Assembly: GCA_012295275.1 (NCBI GenBank)
Contig: CM022671.1
Location: 31,576,250 to 31,591,249, forward strand
DNA: 15,000 bases
Reading direction: 5' to 3'
Origin: Chrysomallon squamiferum
Taxonomy: Eukaryota > Mollusca > Gastropoda > Neomphalida > Peltospiridae
This document shows positions 1 to 8,092 of the stretch, piece after piece. The position numbers were made by a program, and so were the translations under genes. The first letter of the stretch is position 1. Each line of letters starts with the position of its first letter. The notes under the pieces are model-generated. The model was not told the origin of the DNA. It was given only the letters and a program-made list of their open reading frames with translations, and did no database searches.

Positions 1-49
<49 letters not shown>
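1..49. repeat. (AC)n microsatellite at the window edge
   Basis: Twenty-one perfect AC units, then a slightly interrupted tail. It is cut by the window start, so its full length is unknown. Confidence 0.95.
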
Positions 50-866
50 TATAAAATGTCTATATATGTAATCGGAGGGTAATTTATTCGTTTTAACGTT
101 TGTCGTTTTTATTAGGTTTTTCTTTTAACACGGCACACAAAACAAAGTCCACGATCAGGCCACAGAAATGTAACACAACAAGAAAATCCAAGAAAATCCA
201 GTTAATCTGTGACTGGAGATCATGAGTTATCGGGATAATCTCCAGCAACTTGATAGGGTTGCTCTGATAGCAGTTTTATGTGTTTGTATCACTTAACTAA
301 ATCACGGGACTGATGAAGCGTGATTAATGATCATGTTTTATTTTTAAACTTGTTTTTTTTTTTTTTTTTTTTTTTTGACATTCTTTCGTAGTATTTTACA
401 CGATTTTTGTCTGTCTGTTGTTAAGTGGGTGTGTCTATTTGACTGTCTCTCTCTCTCTCTCTCTCTCTTTTTCCTTCCTTCTTCATTCTTTCTATCTTTC
501 TATTACTCTCTCTCTCTCTCTCTGTGGCCCTTTCCCCCCTCAAACACACCATATCCTTACCAAGTTTTAATATACTATCTTCCTCTCTCGTTATTTTTCA
601 CCTTATTTCTCTTTCTGACACTTTTCCTCTCTATCTATACGTCTCTTTTTGATTTATTTATATGTAGTTCAACTCTTTTCTATTATCTTCCCTTTCATTG
701 TGTCTATCTCACTGACAGACAGCGAGACAGACAGACATAAACACATGCAAAAAAAAAGAGAAAGGAATTAAAAGAAAATCATAAGAATGAGTGTTTATGA
801 AGGAGTGTGAAACAGATTCAAAGAAAAAAAAGAGACCTGAGGTAGAACGAGAAAAGCAGAAAGTGT

Positions 867-902
<36 letters not shown>

Positions 903-1440
903 GATAATCTTTCAATGAAAACGAGAAGAGATTTAAATAAAAAAAAAGACATGATACAAATTAACAGAGATACATTTAGACAGACAGACAGACGTTCAAA
1001 CAAACAAACAGATAATATGGAACAAAATAATTATTCATTCTTGTTAGTTTATACTACTACACGACCTTGCTACTTCTTCCTATGTGTTACACGTAATAAA
1101 ACTTTGTAATGTTCTGCGAAGACAGAAGTGCGAGCCGCTTTATTTATTGTACACAATACGATGTAAACATGACGCAAATCAGCAGAACGTATCCGACGAA
1201 CAACAGAGCGTGTTAATTGTGATAGTATTTCACACATACACACACACACATACACACGCACACACACACACAACATGTGCCTTGTATAGGTCATAAAAAC
1301 AGATTTTTTTATTTATTTATTTTTTTTAAATATATTTTTATTTGTTTATGCGTCCTTCACGTCAGCTTCCTCTAATTAGCACTTCTGTTTCTTTCACACG
1401 ATTTATTTTTAATATTTATTATCACTTGTTTATTTTGACC
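50..1440. repeat. Low-complexity stretch without a recognised gene
   Basis: It contains T24 (353-376), two (CT)n tracts (444-468, 507-523), three clusters of the tetranucleotide GACA (714-737, 871-902, 979-993) and (CA)n (1231-1272). Two exact 10-mers AGAAAATCCA lie in tandem at 181-200. The unique pieces between them (about 60-350, 1020-1230) show no splice-bounded coding exon that I could recognise. Confidence 0.8.
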
Positions 1441-1455
1441 GTTTGGTAGTGCAAC

Positions 1456-1581
1456 ATGCCGGTGAACGTGAGAGATGACGTGAAACAGAGTCGCGATTCA
1501 CTTGATTTCTATGCGCGAGACGAAAGGAAATGGCTGAAGGAAAGCAGCTCTGTGTCGTCTGATTCATCGCTGGTTTCGTAA
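1456..1581 (+). CDS. Unrecognised small ORF, 41 codons
   Basis: An ATG in reasonable context (A at -3) opens 41 codons ending in TAA. The product is hydrophilic: acidic and basic residues in the first two thirds (VRDDVKQ, ARDERKWLKE) and a serine-rich tail (SSSVSSDSSLVS). Unlike most short frames here it is not made of simple repeat, and it sits in a less AT-rich island (about 1441-1690). An in-frame TAG at 1447-1449 closes the frame upstream. No domain, signal peptide or membrane segment is visible. It could be a micropeptide, an exon of an unannotated transcript, or chance; its frame ends seven bases before a promoter-like cluster. Confidence 0.2.
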   Translation: MPVNVRDDVKQSRDSLDFYARDERKWLKESSSVSSDSSLVS

Positions 1582-1587
1582 AACCGG

Positions 1588-1683
1588 TGACGTATATACG
1601 AGCCCTTCGTCTGTACAGAGCTGTCAGTCAAGTGTTTCGTTAGCTCCGCCCCCTTCTCCTTTGAGCCTAAAAATTCGCACGTG
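1588..1683 (+). promoter_or_regulatory. Promoter-like cluster: CRE half-site, TATATA, initiator, GC box, E-box
   Basis: TGACGTA (1588-1594) overlaps a TATATA (1593-1598). A TCAGTC initiator match lies at 1624-1629 with its A at 1626, 33 bases from the first T of the TATA-like box, close to normal spacing. CTCCGCCCCC (1644-1653) and the E-box CACGTG (1678-1683) follow. The cluster lies in a less AT-rich island. No downstream gene other than the P450, 5.4 kb away, is visible, so it may be an alternative distal start, an enhancer or a promoter of a non-coding transcript. Confidence 0.35.
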
Positions 1684-1852
1684 TCATGGACTTAAAACTT
1701 TATTTTATTTTATTTTTCTCTTTATTTCAGTTTTACGTTTAATTTAATTCTGTTTCGTGAAGTTTAAGTAATATGTGGAAAGTGTTGTAGAATAAGATTT
1801 ATCGCTTTGTTTTTATTGTACTGATAATTTAATGTTTTTCCGTGTAAAAAAA

Positions 1853-2013
1853 ATATATATATATATATATAATAATGTTCACGGTAAATAAATAAAGAGC
1901 AACATATACAATAATAATAATAATAATAATAATAATCTTTTATGTCGGAATTTTCTGTTTGCTTTCTTTTTAATTTTTAAATATTATTATTATTATTATT
2001 TACGTTCTTCCTT

Positions 2014-2098
<85 letters not shown>
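1853..2098. repeat. Cluster of (AT)n, (AAT)n, (ATT)n, (TA)n and (AG)n
   Basis: In order: (AT)n 1853-1872, (AAT)n 1910-1936, (ATT)n 1982-2001, (TA)n 2014-2034 and a perfect (AG)n 2034-2098. The AAT and ATT arrays are inverted relative to each other, about 45 bases apart, and could pair as a hairpin. Confidence 0.95.
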
Positions 2099-2102
<4 letters not shown>

Positions 2103-2265
2103 AAGCAGAAAAAGGGAAATTGAACGAACGGTTAAAAGTGAAAAATAATAAAAGGAAAAACTAGTTTTCAATACTTTTGTTGAAATAAATTTTTCAATAC
2201 CGTGACTCCACTAATAAATGAGACAAGAAAGGCGTAAACTGGGATCACTTACAGTAACAAACAAA

Positions 2266-2269
2266 CAAA

Positions 2270-2316
<47 letters not shown>

Positions 2317-2345
2317 AGTGATTATGTTTACTTACTTACTTACTT
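2266..2345. repeat. (AAAT)n and (CTTA)n tetranucleotides
   Basis: A nearly perfect AAAT array (2266-2317) is followed by a short CTTA array (2331-2345), leading into copy A of the dispersed repeat. Confidence 0.9.
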
Positions 2346-2410
2346 ATTTAATTATTTATTGTTCACTTATTTATTTATTATTAATTTATTTTAATTGACT
2401 TATTGACTTA

Positions 2411-2790
2411 ACTGATTTATATATACATAATACGGCTGTTTTCTTATTCCATGGAAATAATAATATTGACATAATGAAATTTATATGTTTGTCTTTTCCA
2501 GAAATAATCTAATTTTAACTATTCAGCGCGGATATATAGAATAATATATTATTATTTTCTTATAAGTTTTTATTTATATATTTGTTCATTTATTCATTCA
2601 TTTACAGTTGTGTGCCACATTTGAAAAGTAGGATGTCAGGTTATGTTTAAGAACTTTTATACTAACCTAAAATAGGAACAGAAAAGTGAATTCACGGAAA
2701 TGATTATATGAACAGTGATTAAAATTGAAAAAAAAAATTCATTGAATCTGATATTAACTTAGAATAAAGAATAATGTACAGTATTTTTCG
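2411..2790. repeat. Dispersed repeat family, copy A (longest)
   Basis: This is one of three diverged copies of an unnamed sequence. It shares TTTTCTTATTCC (2439-2450) and TATTATTATTTTCTT (2547-2561) with copy B, and AGAAAAGTGAA (2680-2690) and ATTGAATCTGATA (2741-2753) with copy C, all in the same order. The internal TTTAT/TTCA stretch (about 2570-2605) is short here but expanded into a long (TTTA)n in copy B. No ORF, terminal inverted repeat or target-site duplication is evident. Confidence 0.6.
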
Positions 2791-2864
2791 GTTCATCGCA
2801 GAGACATCGGTTTTCGGGTAAAACCCAATCCTTTTTCTTATCCGCCGTTCTTTTCTTCTTTTTC

Positions 2865-2899
<35 letters not shown>

Positions 2900-3114
2900 C
2901 TACTTTGTTTTAGTAAAATTTTATAACGTTGTCCCATCCTGAACCTGTAATGTCTACCTCGCTTCCTCTTTTTTCGCTAATAACCGTTCACCGTAATTAG
3001 CCGAAATCAGCCGAAATCTGTCGGACTCGATAACGAGTCTTCCGCCGTCTCTGTGTGTGACCATAGCCAAGCCCTGTCGTATTTTAATTACCGGTTTCCA
3101 ATTTATTGACTTTT

Positions 3115-3149
<35 letters not shown>

Positions 3150-3331
3150 GACTTTTTTAAAAAAAATATATGCCTCAGTTCTCTGATAACTTTAGTATTG
3201 TTTTATTCTCTGTAAAATTGCCCTGTGTTACTTTTTATAAAGTTATTACGAATGGTTAACAGAGCATAAAGATTGACGTTTAGGGCAGAAAACAGATTAT
3301 GAGTAATTTATTAACTTCCCAGTCGAATAAT

Positions 3332-3370
<39 letters not shown>

Positions 3371-3480
3371 GTTTTTGTAGTCGTAGTAATAGTAGTAGCA
3401 TAGCAGCAATAGAAGTAGTAGTAATATAATAATAATAATAGTAGTAGTTGTTGTGGTAGTATTACCATTTTATTATAGTT
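2791..3480. repeat. Stretch without a gene: T-tracts, (AAT)n and imperfect GTA
   Basis: T29 (2871-2899), T27 (3118-3144), (AAT)n (3334-3369) and an imperfect GTA/AAT stretch (3376-3463). The unique part 2900-3110 is less AT-rich and holds tandem AGCCGAAATC (two copies near 2999-3018) and a small hairpin with six-base arms, GACTCG-ATAA-CGAGTC (3024-3039). No coding potential was recognised. Confidence 0.8.
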
Positions 3481-3483
3481 CTG

Positions 3484-3616
3484 CTGATTTTATATTATTT
3501 AATGTATAAGTTTATGATGGTTTTCTTATTCCGTGAAAACAATAATAAACCAAAATAAATCCTTTCATAAAACAATATTGTGCGGTTGTATTAAATAATA
3601 TTATTATTTTCTTGCC

Positions 3617-3657
<41 letters not shown>

Positions 3658-3775
3658 TTCAGACATTCATTGATTTATTTATCGTAATTTCATTTAATTT
3701 TTCATTAAATATCTTTTAAGAAAAATTAAAACAAGGTTTTACAGGAGAAAACAAGTGAAAAACATAATTAATAAG
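3484..3775. repeat. Dispersed repeat family, copy B
   Basis: It begins CTGATTTTATATTATTTAAT, as copy C does in diverged form. It carries TTTTCTTATTCC at 3521-3532 and TATTATTATTTTCTT at 3599-3613, then an expanded (TTTA)n (3620-3659). It ends with ACAAGTGAAAAACATAATTA (3751-3770), matching the AGAAAAGTGAA region of copies A and C. The tail with ATTGAATCTGAT is missing. Confidence 0.6.
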
Positions 3776-3779
3776 TATA

Positions 3780-4052
3780 CGTACAACATATATTCACATG
3801 CATATACACATATATTCGTGTATACATGTACACTCATACACGCGCACTCGCACACACACATACGCACACACGTAAACGCACACATACACATACACTCATA
3901 AACATATGCATACATTCAAACGTATTTACATAATTATATACATACGTAGTTATGTAATTATACATATACATAAATACATATATACATATATACATACACA
4001 TACACAGATAAATAGATATACATACATACATACATACATACATACATACATA
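3780..4052. repeat. Mosaic of CA, ATAC and (ACAT)n
   Basis: Alternating purine-pyrimidine sequence of CACA, CATATACA and TACATA blocks ends in a clean (ACAT)n at about 4020-4052. Open frames across it encode only Tyr, Met, Cys, Ile and Val repeats and are not genes. Confidence 0.9.
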
Positions 4053-4059
4053 CTTTAAA

Positions 4060-4255
4060 CTGTTATGATATTATTTATAAATGTATACAAACTTATGACA
4101 AAATTACGTTGGCACAGCGACAAATGTTATTTCAGAACTGCCATGGCAGTTTATAACAAGAATAGAAAAGTGAAAAGCAATAATTATATTAAAAGAAGTA
4201 AAAATAGAGAAATAGATTGAATCTGATAGTAACATAATAAATAATGACAGATGTT
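4060..4255. repeat. Dispersed repeat family, copy C
   Basis: It begins CTGTTATGATATTATTTATA, related to the start of copy B. It lacks the central TTTA-rich part. It carries AGAAAAGTGAA at 4164-4174 and ATTGAATCTGATA at 4215-4227 in the same order as copy A, followed by AATAATG as in copy A. It is flanked by (ACAT)n before and an A-run plus (ACT)n after. Confidence 0.6.
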
Positions 4256-4307
4256 CAAAAAAAAAAACTGCAACTACTACTTCTACTTCTACTACTACTA
4301 CTACTTC

Positions 4308-4338
<31 letters not shown>

Positions 4339-4340
4339 TC

Positions 4341-4371
<31 letters not shown>

Positions 4372-4428
4372 GCTACTGCTATTCTTCTACTGTCGATACA
4401 ACTGCTACCAAAATTGTTGCTACTCTAT

Positions 4429-4463
<35 letters not shown>

Positions 4464-4565
4464 CACTATAAAAAATAATAAAACTAAACAATAATACTTT
4501 TTGTAATACTGAAGAATAAACTCGATGCGCGTGAATTTGAATTCTTATCTTTTTTCTTCATTTTT

Positions 4566-4602
<37 letters not shown>
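4256..4602. repeat. Imperfect (ACT)n, (AAT)n and T35
   Basis: An imperfect ACT/TCT triplet array (4270-4392) is followed by (AAT)n (4431-4459) and an uninterrupted T35 (4568-4602). The polyleucine frame across the ACT array is a repeat artefact. Confidence 0.92.
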
Positions 4603-4603
<1 letters not shown>

Positions 4604-4752
4604 TTCCACAATTAATTTTCTATACGGCAGAGGTATTGTTGCCAGTCACAGTTATTTTTCTTTGTGTATCCTCCCACTACTACAGGCTTGTCTTGTTCCG
4701 GTTTTGCGGAGGGGTTTGTGATTCGTCTTACCGTGGTGAGCGACGGCAAGAA

Positions 4753-4801
4753 GCCCCGCCCACCTATGTATAAATAGAGTTAACATACAGTCAGCTGAAC
4801 A
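4753..4801 (+). promoter_or_regulatory. Candidate P450 core promoter: GC box, TATA box
   Basis: A GC-rich motif CCCCGCCCACC (about 4754-4764) is followed directly by TATAAATA at 4769-4776. An initiator-like TCAGCT lies at 4791-4796, so transcription would start at about 4793-4800. The stretch from about 4620 to 4800 is less repetitive and less AT-rich than its surroundings. It lies 2.3 kb before the P450 start codon on the same strand and points toward it. Assignment to the P450 gene is an inference from position and from the adjacent donor site. Confidence 0.5.
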
Positions 4802-4844
4802 TACTTATCACAGGCATCTTCTTGGGTTTTAGCAGCCTTATTTC
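4795..4844 (+). other. Candidate 5' non-coding exon 1 of the P450 gene
   Basis: About 50 bases downstream of the TATA box stands a perfect metazoan donor, TTTC|GTAAGT, with the intron starting at 4845. Joined to the acceptor at 6983 it would give a 2.14-kb first intron and a short non-coding leader. The stretch has no ATG. The exact 5' end is a guess from TATA spacing. Confidence 0.4.
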
Positions 4845-5043
4845 GTAAGTATACGACTTGATTCATATATATAGTTTACATTAGTCGCGAGTGTGTTGAA
4901 AAATCTCTAATAATCCTGCAGTAGTTCGGGAATTTACAAAATAAATAAATAATACAGCGGTTGAGATTAACGTACCGAACACGTGCAGTTTGGCTTTTTC
5001 ATTTCCTTATTGGCCGTGTTTGGTTTATTTGGACATTTAGTAA

Positions 5044-5081
<38 letters not shown>

Positions 5082-5256
5082 AAGATAAATTAGAAAGCTT
5101 ATAAATATTTATTTTAATCAACTGAAAAGGTTACATTGGCTGTTTCAAATTGATAGTTTTGACATTTAACGCTTTGCCGACCGATGGTGCCGTGATTACC
5201 GTTGATTCGTATTTATGGTTGTTTATTATTAGCGGCTATGGGCGATATAGTAAATG

Positions 5257-5263
5257 TGACTCA
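5257..5263 (+). promoter_or_regulatory. AP-1/bZIP-type site TGACTCA
   Basis: A perfect TGACTCA heptamer lies in a non-repetitive part of the probable first intron, about 460 bases past the candidate start. Intron-1 bZIP sites are common near stress-responsive P450 genes, but one exact 7-mer in 15 kb is expected by chance. Confidence 0.2.
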
Positions 5264-5404
5264 CTACACGCTGCTCGCTCATTCATGTCTTTTGTCAAAT
5301 CAGCTGTTCACATAGGATTTTCTTACCTCGTATATATTTCATCATCGTCGTTTTCTTTTCATCTTCTTTATAAGACGAAATCTACTTTAACTTCGCGCGG
5401 GCAC

Positions 5405-5407
<3 letters not shown>

Positions 5408-5494
<87 letters not shown>
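5408..5494. repeat. Compound (TC)n(AT)n microsatellite
   Basis: A perfect TC array (5408-5450) switches directly to a perfect AT array (5451-5494). The AT half is self-complementary and can extrude a cruciform. Confidence 0.95.
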
Positions 5495-5499
<5 letters not shown>

Positions 5500-5569
5500 G
5501 GAGAGACTTTTGTTTCTTTTTTTTTTTTAATTATAAATTTCACTTGCGGTTTATGAGTAAACGCTGTCA

Positions 5570-5650
5570 CCGTTGTAGCGCTTGCTAGCACACCTGTGCT
5601 GACGTCCCTGTCAAAATTCATCATTCACCGAGGTCGCCGTTTTAGGGTCA
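5570..5650. repeat. Possible decayed tRNA-derived SINE fragment
   Basis: GCTAGCACACC, then CAAAATTC, then CCGAGGTCG occur in that order. From memory, cephalopod tRNA-derived SINEs carry GTTAGCACGCC, a B-box TTCAAATTCC, and CCGAGGTCG in the same order. The spacing here is about 20 bases shorter and the rest does not match well. This is a weak resemblance, recalled and not searched. Confidence 0.15.
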
Positions 5651-5851
5651 TCATTCCCGTTAGCCGACAGATAGAAGGCATACACGTGTTCAGCCGAAAT
5701 GAACATTTCCCCCAGTTTCGTGTCATCGGCAGCTTGTCAAATCTCAATACTGTCAACCTCAGATACTGATTCACAGCGTGATCTTTAACTCGTTAGCGAT
5801 TTAGTAGGCATCAGTGTTAATGCTCTTTTAGTTGTGATTTACGATCGTTAT

Positions 5852-5933
5852 TATACATACATATATATACATACAGATATATATATAGATATAGATATAT
5901 ATATATAGAGAGAGATATATAACTTTTATATTA
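5852..5933. repeat. (AT)/(ATAC)/(AG) mosaic
   Basis: Interleaved TATA, TACA, GATA and GAGA dinucleotide and tetranucleotide runs without coding content. Confidence 0.9.
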
Positions 5934-6142
5934 GGGTATTTTTATGGTTACAACAACGTAACACATCAGCTATCATTGTGTTAACAGTAATTAAGACAAG
6001 CGTAACTGAATGATCCATCGATATCAATAAACGGATATTATCACTGCAGATAAACAGGACATCGACGTGTCCAGCTCTTTATAATGTTTCTATTTTAAGG
6101 TATGATGATTTACCTCTCATTCTGTCCCGTTATTTCTGTCAG

Positions 6143-6169
6143 GTATGCAGCAAACCGGGAAATCCAGTG
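6143..6169 (+). other. Possible 27-base cassette exon in the 5' UTR
   Basis: Acceptor TTTCTGTCAG and donor GTG|GTAAGT bracket 27 bases. The donor is near consensus. If included upstream of 6984, the exon's ATG at 6145 would open an upstream ORF of 31 codons that terminates before the P450 start, so inclusion could lower translation. This is a splice-site reading only. Confidence 0.2.
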
Positions 6170-6496
6170 GTAAGTGTCTATTTCCCGCGACTGACATCAT
6201 TAACACGCGTTGCATAGCGGTTTCGTAAACACTATCAGTGCTTGGCTTATCACCGTGGGTCCGAAACGAACTTTAATGTGATCGATTTAAATCGTGTGGT
6301 GACATCGACGGTGTGCAATACACGGAGGCACAGATAAACACTCGCACACATGTCTGGCAATTTTCTCGATCGATTAGCTTTCCGCGAAACGATACGTTAC
6401 GAGAGACGCGATACAGATTTTGAAAAATAAAGGTGAAAATTAAGTTTTAAAAAGAAAAGGGGGGATTTATTGAGTGAGAAGAAAGTGTAAGGAACA

Positions 6497-6545
6497 GCGA
6501 GAAAGAGAAAGAGAGAGAGAGAGAGAGAGAGGGGGGGAGAGAGGG
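6497..6545. repeat. (GA)n tract with a G7 interruption
   Basis: A nearly pure purine stretch of GAGA units, interrupted by GGGGGGG, in the probable first intron. It is complementary to the pyrimidine tract at 11669-11785 in the same primary transcript. Confidence 0.9.
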
Positions 6546-6776
6546 AGAAAAAAGCGCTCTATTTCACTATTGTGATTGATAAAGGTTAGGAAATAGCGGC
6601 GATATATGTAAAACTACGGTGACATGTGTTTACCGCACATGTGACAATCGTAGCGAGAGGTTGATTTTTTATTATCGTATTTAGAATTCCTGTGAAATAT
6701 TTCCACACAGCTTTGGTAGTATTCCATTCTGTGTGTTGTGGGAACATGGTACTATACACCGTTTTGAAACATACAG

Positions 6777-6922
6777 GTCTATCTGTCTATCTATCTATCT
6801 ATCGTAATTCGTCTCAATTTCTTTCTTTCTCTCTCTCTTCGTCTCTTTCTTTTACTGTCTAAATTACGCCAGCTACCCTTTTCAATCTTTTTTTTTTTTT
6901 TATATATATATATATATATATA
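6777..6922. repeat. (CTAT)n, pyrimidine-rich stretch, T-run and (TA)n
   Basis: (CTAT)n at 6777-6803, a TTTC/TCTC-rich part, T14 at 6888-6901 and (TA)n at 6901-6922. This leads into the pyrimidine tract of the acceptor at 6983. Confidence 0.9.
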
Positions 6923-6983
6923 TCTTCCAACCTTTTCGTTCCATAAATATTAACAAAACTTTTCTTTTTTTTCAACATTTCAG

Positions 6984-7094
6984 AAGTGAATTCGAGGAAG
7001 TGGAGAGCAACAGAAGGAAATTTATTCTCTGAGTCAAGGATTATTGGATTTTAACTGTTTTTCTAACAACGTTTTCACGATACATATCAACATC
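6984..7094 (+). other. Probable 5' untranslated part of the first coding exon
   Basis: A strong acceptor precedes this stretch: a long T/C run, then CAACATTTCAG ending at 6983. The 111 bases to the start codon contain in-frame stops and no upstream in-frame ATG. The stretch is less repetitive than the preceding intron-like DNA. If the acceptor is used, at least one non-coding exon lies upstream. The alternative is a transcription start inside or just before this stretch, with no upstream intron. No TATA-like box at the right distance is obvious here. Confidence 0.55.
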
Positions 7095-7174
7095 ATGGTA
7101 GCCGTAACATTCTACCTTGCTGCAGCGACAGTTGGACTGACGTTGGCTTATGTTAAATATCTATACAGAAGAAG
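7095..7174 (+). CDS. P450 coding exon 1: membrane anchor
   Basis: This exon encodes residues 1-26 plus two bases of Arg27. It starts MVAVTFYLAAATVGL, a single hydrophobic segment of about 19 residues, then KYLYRRR, the usual N-terminal signal-anchor plus basic stop-transfer layout of microsomal P450s. The start is supported by a good context (A at -3, G at +4), by an in-frame TGA at 6987-6989 with no ATG between, and by splicing to exon 2, which gives an unbroken RRRRENEPPLVPG join. The donor is AG|GTAATA at 7175. Exon 2 could be opened by a spurious ATG at 9273, but that path lacks the correct anchor-hinge join and crosses a strong acceptor. Confidence 0.9.
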
Positions 7175-7706
7175 GTAATATATACATACATATATATATA
7201 TATTTCTTTTGTTTAATAATTTTTTTAAATATTTTTCTTAAAGATAAAATCGTACGTTTTTACATATTATTTATTTATTCTTACTATAAATAATATATGA
7301 ACTCACATTTTGTTTATTATAATTTTATAGATATTTTATTCATCATTATTCTTAGTATTATATTTGTAATTCTTTTATTATTACAATTTTTATTATACAG
7401 ATAATATTATTCTTAATATTGCATCTGTTATGATTACGCATTCACAAGGCTGAGACTATATATATATATAGATCGTTTTTTAGTTATATTTAATTTGATG
7501 CCAAAAATAAGTTAATACACACGGAAAGATGTATATTCTAAAAGGTCATCGAAGATATATTATACGTTACAGTACTAATACTAAGGTTATTAAAACGTGG
7601 GAATGAACGAAAATCTCTAATGATAATTATTTTATAATAAAATATGTTGCGTAGTTCGGTGTTAGGCAGGCAGATACAAATTAGTTCTACTTCTACGTCG
7701 ACTATA

Positions 7707-7748
<42 letters not shown>

Positions 7749-8059
7749 AACACTTTTTTGTGGAGCGAATTTAATAGGAAGGGCGACAACTCTCGAATGA
7801 TCGTTAAAACAATACTTGTTATTATTTTTATACTACGGTTGTGTTTTTTCTCTCTCTCTCTTTCTTTCCTTCTCTCGCTCTTTTCTTTTCTTTTTATTCT
7901 TTAAAGCGCTGTATTTCCTACTTCACCGAATCCGAATGCTATTCCTGGAACAAAATACTAATCTGTTTATAGCGGCTTTCTTCCAGTTTTCTTTAGTTCA
8001 TTTCTAGAACATTATACCGTTTCCATGACAATACTGAAGAGCTATAGACCAAGAAAAAA

Positions 8060-8092
<33 letters not shown>

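Larger units (their letters stand above)
4845..6983 (+). other. Probable first intron (5' UTR intron)
   Basis: No coding exon was recognised here. Contents in order: T29 (5046-5074); a less repetitive block 5130-5400 with a perfect AP-1-type TGACTCA (5257-5263); a compound (TC)n(AT)n array (5408-5494); a non-repetitive block 5530-5840; an (AT)/(ATAC)/(AG) mosaic (5852-5933); another unique block 5940-6420 holding a possible 27-base cassette exon (6143-6169); a (GA)n tract (6497-6545); (CTAT)n (6777-6803); and T plus (TA)n (6888-6922). Intron status depends on the promoter model at 4769. Confidence 0.4.

Noticed and set aside
375-740. 121-codon Ser/Leu/Phe-rich open frame
   Set aside because: Composition follows the T-run and CT tracts; no domain or signal.
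871-902. GACA arrays as a CRISPR-like or structured repeat
   Set aside because: Four-base unit without spacers; an ordinary tetranucleotide microsatellite.
5150-5530. 126-codon open frame
   Set aside because: About half of it is the TC/AT microsatellite read as Ser-Leu and Ile-Tyr repeats. The rest has no recognisable motif or conserved splice structure.
5585-5600. AGCACA-CC-TGTGCT palindrome as a steroid-receptor element
   Set aside because: Spacer is two bases, not three, and the half-sites deviate from the AGAACA consensus.
7541-7548. AAAGGTCA nuclear-receptor half-site in the first coding intron
   Set aside because: An attractive idea, as CYP7A1 is nuclear-receptor controlled in vertebrates, but a single 8-mer in 15 kb on two strands is near chance expectation.
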